A stretch of 64,000 bases of DNA, taken from positions 186,001-250,000 of the forward strand of contig CAMARW010000002.1 of assembly GCA_945860865.1 (NCBI GenBank), read 5' to 3'. The position numbers and the translations under genes were made by a program. This document shows, in pieces, positions 61,529 through 64,000 of the stretch. The notes below the pieces were generated by a model. That model was given only the letters and a program-made list of their open reading frames with translations, was not told the DNA's origin and searched no databases. The first letter of the stretch is position 1, and every line of letters begins with the position of its first letter. This DNA comes from Chitinophaga pinensis. Lineage in GTDB: Bacteria > Bacteroidota > Bacteroidia > UKL13-3.

Positions 61529-63610
61529 ATGCAGTTTCAAACAAACTATCCCATTTTATTGATAGTGGCAAGCATGCTACTAGCCACCTTTGTGAGTTAT
61601 TGGCTATACCGCAAAAACCCACTAAAATTGGCCGAAAAATGGATGGTTTATGGAGTAATGAGCCTACGGTGGCTCAGCCTATTTTTTATTTGTTTCTTGC
61701 TTTTAGAACCACTTATTAAATGGCTGAACCAACACAAAGAAAAGCCCATTTTAGTAATTGCAGTAGACAATAGCCAATCTATGCTGGGAGGAAAAGATAA
61801 AGATTACCTCCAATCTCAGTTTTTACCCGCTCTAAACCTGTTTAAAAAAAACCTTGCAGATCAGTTTAATGTTATAACTTACACCATTGGAAGCGAGGTT
61901 AAACGAACAGATAGTTTAAGTTTTACTGACAAAATAAGCAATTTATCTGGAGGCTTAGAGGAAATTGAAAACAACTATTTTCAAACTAACCATGCAGCTA
62001 CGCTTTTAATTAGCGATGGCATGTATAATGCAGGCAGCAACCCCGCATACGCCCTAAATAAAAACAGCCCGCCTGTATTTACCATTGGCATTGGAGATAC
62101 CACCCAAAGAAAAGATGCCATCATTCAAAAAGCATACGCACCAACTCAAGTTTATGCCAACAATGATTTTGAAATTATGATTGATTTACAGGCTTTTTAT
62201 TGCGCGGGGGAGGCATTAAAAATTGAAGTAAGAGAGAACCAAAAGCTTTTATTCTCTGCTACAAAAATGGCGGTAGGACCAAAATATTTTCAACAACAAA
62301 GAATTAATTTAAACAAAACTAGCGAGGGTTTTCACACCTATGATATAAGCATAGCTCCCCTAAAAGCAGAAGCCAGTTATATAAATAATAAAGTAAGCGT
62401 GCAGGTTAACAGCCTAAAGAACAAGCAACACTTGGTTTTGGTTTACCAAAATGCACACCCAGATATTGGTGCCATGCAGAGAGCAATATCTAAACTAGAA
62501 AATTATAGCTTGGAAGCGCTACCATTAAGCCAAATTAATGCAGGTAAATTGCCCGAAGCTGCCCTTTATATATTACACCAAATACCTGGCACACGTGGAG
62601 AAGGTTTACCCTTATTAAAACAAATACAAACTAAAAATATTCCTTGTTTTTTTATTGTTGGCAAACAAACTGGCCTACCGTTTCTTGCTCAAATAAATGG
62701 CAGTAAAATTATTGGAAACGCTCAAAACCAAAACGAAGCACAAGCATGGGTAAATACCCAGTTTAATTTATTTCAATTAGATGAACTTAGCCTAAACACT
62801 ATCCAAAAGTTTAACCCATTAATAACGCCCTACGGCAGCTACCAGATAAGTGCAGGAACAGAGGTATTACTGAACCAACAAATAGGCTTTGTAAAAACAA
62901 ACACCCCCCTCCTATCTTTCAGTTATTTTGGCGGAACCAATCAATCTATGTTATTTGGAGAAGGCATTTGGCGTTGGTTTTTACAAGATTATTTATGGCA
63001 TGGAAACCAGCAAATAAGCGAAAATTTATTGAGCAAAATTATTCAGTGGACAGCCGGCAAAAGCGATAGAAGTAAATTTAGGGTTGAACCAAGCAAAAAG
63101 ATATTTGATGAAAATGAAGTTATTAATATAGATGCCACCCTGTTTAACGACCTGCAAGAGAGAGTAAATTCATCTAATGTTTCATTGCAGTTAACTGACG
63201 AAAAAGGTAAAAATTTTCAATTTCAATTTAGTAAAACAAACGATGCCTATCAATTGCAAATTAAAAATTTACTGCCAGGTAAATACAGTTATTCTGCCAG
63301 CGCAGATGGAGGCAATTATCCCATTAAAAAGGGTGAAATTTTAGTTAAAAGCATGCAACTTGAATCCATTCAAACAAAATCAAATTTTGAAGCATTACGA
63401 GCTATTTCCCAAGAAAGTGGTGGCGAATTTTACGCAACAGATAATTTAAAAATACTAGCAGATAAATTGGCAAATAACCCCAATATGAAAACTGTTATTC
63501 ACGAACAAGAACAACTTAAAAGCCTACTTGAATATAAGTTTCTATTCTTTTTAATTTTACTGTTATTAAGCACAGAATGGTTTGTAAGAAAATGGCAAGG
63601 ATTAATTTAA
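61529..63610 (+). CDS. Membrane protein with von Willebrand factor A-like domain
   Basis: A 693-residue protein with two N-terminal membrane segments (about 8-24 and 46-66) and one near the C-terminus (FLFFLILLLLSTEWF). A vWA-like domain begins at VIAVDNSQSMLGG, with a MIDAS DxSxS, and includes TLLISDGMYNAG. The rest is beta-rich periplasmic. It resembles BatA/BatB-like envelope proteins but lacks the full bat gene cluster. Function unknown. Confidence 0.85.
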   Translation: MQFQTNYPILLIVASMLLATFVSYWLYRKNPLKLAEKWMVYGVMSLRWLSLFFICFLLLEPLIKWLNQHKEKPILVIAVDNSQSMLGGKDKDYLQSQFLPALNLFKKNLADQFNVITYTIGSEVKRTDSLSFTDKISNLSGGLEEIENNYFQTNHAATLLISDGMYNAGSNPAYALNKNSPPVFTIGIGDTTQRKDAIIQKAYAPTQVYANNDFEIMIDLQAFYCAGEALKIEVRENQKLLFSATKMAVGPKYFQQQRINLNKTSEGFHTYDISIAPLKAEASYINNKVSVQVNSLKNKQHLVLVYQNAHPDIGAMQRAISKLENYSLEALPLSQINAGKLPEAALYILHQIPGTRGEGLPLLKQIQTKNIPCFFIVGKQTGLPFLAQINGSKIIGNAQNQNEAQAWVNTQFNLFQLDELSLNTIQKFNPLITPYGSYQISAGTEVLLNQQIGFVKTNTPLLSFSYFGGTNQSMLFGEGIWRWFLQDYLWHGNQQISENLLSKIIQWTAGKSDRSKFRVEPSKKIFDENEVINIDATLFNDLQERVNSSNVSLQLTDEKGKNFQFQFSKTNDAYQLQIKNLLPGKYSYSASADGGNYPIKKGEILVKSMQLESIQTKSNFEALRAISQESGGEFYATDNLKILADKLANNPNMKTVIHEQEQLKSLLEYKFLFFLILLLLSTEWFVRKWQGLI

Positions 63611-63634
63611 TTTTTTGCCTTTACAACGTAATCC

Positions 63635-64000
63635 TCATTTTTGAATAGCCATTCCTTGATTAAAGCAGTGCCTGCACCTGGCTTCATAAGTTTCATTTTC
63701 GCCAATCATAATTAGTGCATCATGATTATTTTTTCTGTAAGAATGATTGGCTAGATCTCCGCAAATCATACAAATAGCATGAACCTTGCTAACATATTCG
63801 GCTACAGCCATTAGATTGGGCATACAGCCAAAAGGTTTGCCCAAATAATCCAAATCTAAGCCTGCAATTATAACTCTTTTACCTTGCTCAGCTAATTTTT
63901 CTGCCACATACACTAATTCATCATCAAAAAACTGAGCTTCATCAATGGCAACAACTTGGGCATCATTTGCCATCAACAAAATATTGAGCGAACTACTTAC
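63635..64000 (-). CDS. tdk: Thymidine kinase (5' end beyond window)
   Basis: The frame is open from the right edge (64000) to the stop at 63635; about 121 C-terminal residues are seen. [11 protein letters not shown] carries the catalytic Glu, [11 protein letters not shown] is the nucleotide loop, and the zinc ribbon is made by CMICG and CRHC. This is the type II (TK1-like) thymidine kinase that phosphorylates thymidine for salvage. The N-terminal P-loop lies outside the window. Confidence 0.93.
   Translation of the reverse strand, partial: VSSSLNILLMANDAQVVAIDEAQFFDDELVYVAEKLAEQGKRVIIAGLDLDYLGKPFGCMPNLMAVAEYVSKVHAICMICGDLANHSYRKNNHDALIMIGENETYEARCRHCFNQGMAIQK

Noticed and set aside
1-64000. 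CRISPR array, insertion sequence or prophage
   Set aside because: No regularly spaced repeats, transposase or phage structural genes were seen.

Overview
The window looks like a chromosomal segment of a Bacteroidota bacterium. The DNA is AT-rich and most genes lack a purine-rich ribosome binding site. Promoters fit the Bacteroidota pattern TTG-N19-TAnnTTTG, seen best before ald, a small lipoprotein gene, rpmH and both tRNA genes. Gene content agrees: two TonB-dependent receptors, a GEVED surface protein, FucP-type MFS, ECF sigma factor and acyl-CoA carboxyltransferase. No insertion sequence, prophage, CRISPR array or rRNA was found. The region is mainly core chromosome with a few accessory patches.

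Layout. 1-4.4 kb: 5' part of a large secreted GEVED protein, a PLP trans-sulfuration enzyme, a TerB-like protein, an exported unknown and an orphan ECF sigma factor. 4.7-11.1 kb: queD-folE pterin pair, hutI, an exported PIG-L deacetylase, der. 11.1-16.7 kb: an abundant-looking small lipoprotein, rpmH-rnpA-yidD, S41 protease, TauE/SafE permease, M28 peptidase. 16.7-22.7 kb (minus): SprT-like protease with ald, a cytochrome c-SCO-lipoprotein operon, a TPR histidine kinase and its response regulator. 22.9-27.5 kb: a UbiA prenyltransferase overlapping a type III polyketide synthase, convergent with a double AAA+ (CbxX-type) ATPase. 27.7-28.3 kb: tRNA-Ser(GCT) and tRNA-Pro(TGG) around a structured gene-free spacer. 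28.4-33.6 kb: sugar MFS, UspA, and a metal-related HMA-TonB receptor pair. 33.9-42.3 kb: typA, prfB with its programmed +1 frameshift, SDR, STAS-like protein, a short RNase Z, an RlmI-like methyltransferase, a hydrolase, lysS. 42.3-49.1 kb: TPR protein, zinc-ribbon/Nif3 pair, a 40-residue lipoprotein coupled to a GT2, DedA, an exported unknown, GDP-fucose synthase. 49.5-64 kb: MATE, EamA, Mrp-Nfu iron-sulfur pair, carboxyltransferase, rpe, TonB receptor, MsbA-like ABC exporter, pentapeptide protein, fabG, a membrane vWA protein and partial tdk.

The most interesting signals are: a nonamer TTGGTTCA(A/G) that I count about ten times above base-composition expectation on both strands; a 77-bp intergenic repeat present twice; the UbiA/type III PKS pair; an RNase Z that lacks the flexible tRNA-binding arm; an AAA+ protein whose N-terminal half also looks duplicated; and several -7 elements so close to start codons that the mRNAs should be leaderless or nearly so. 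Counts and alignments were made by eye.
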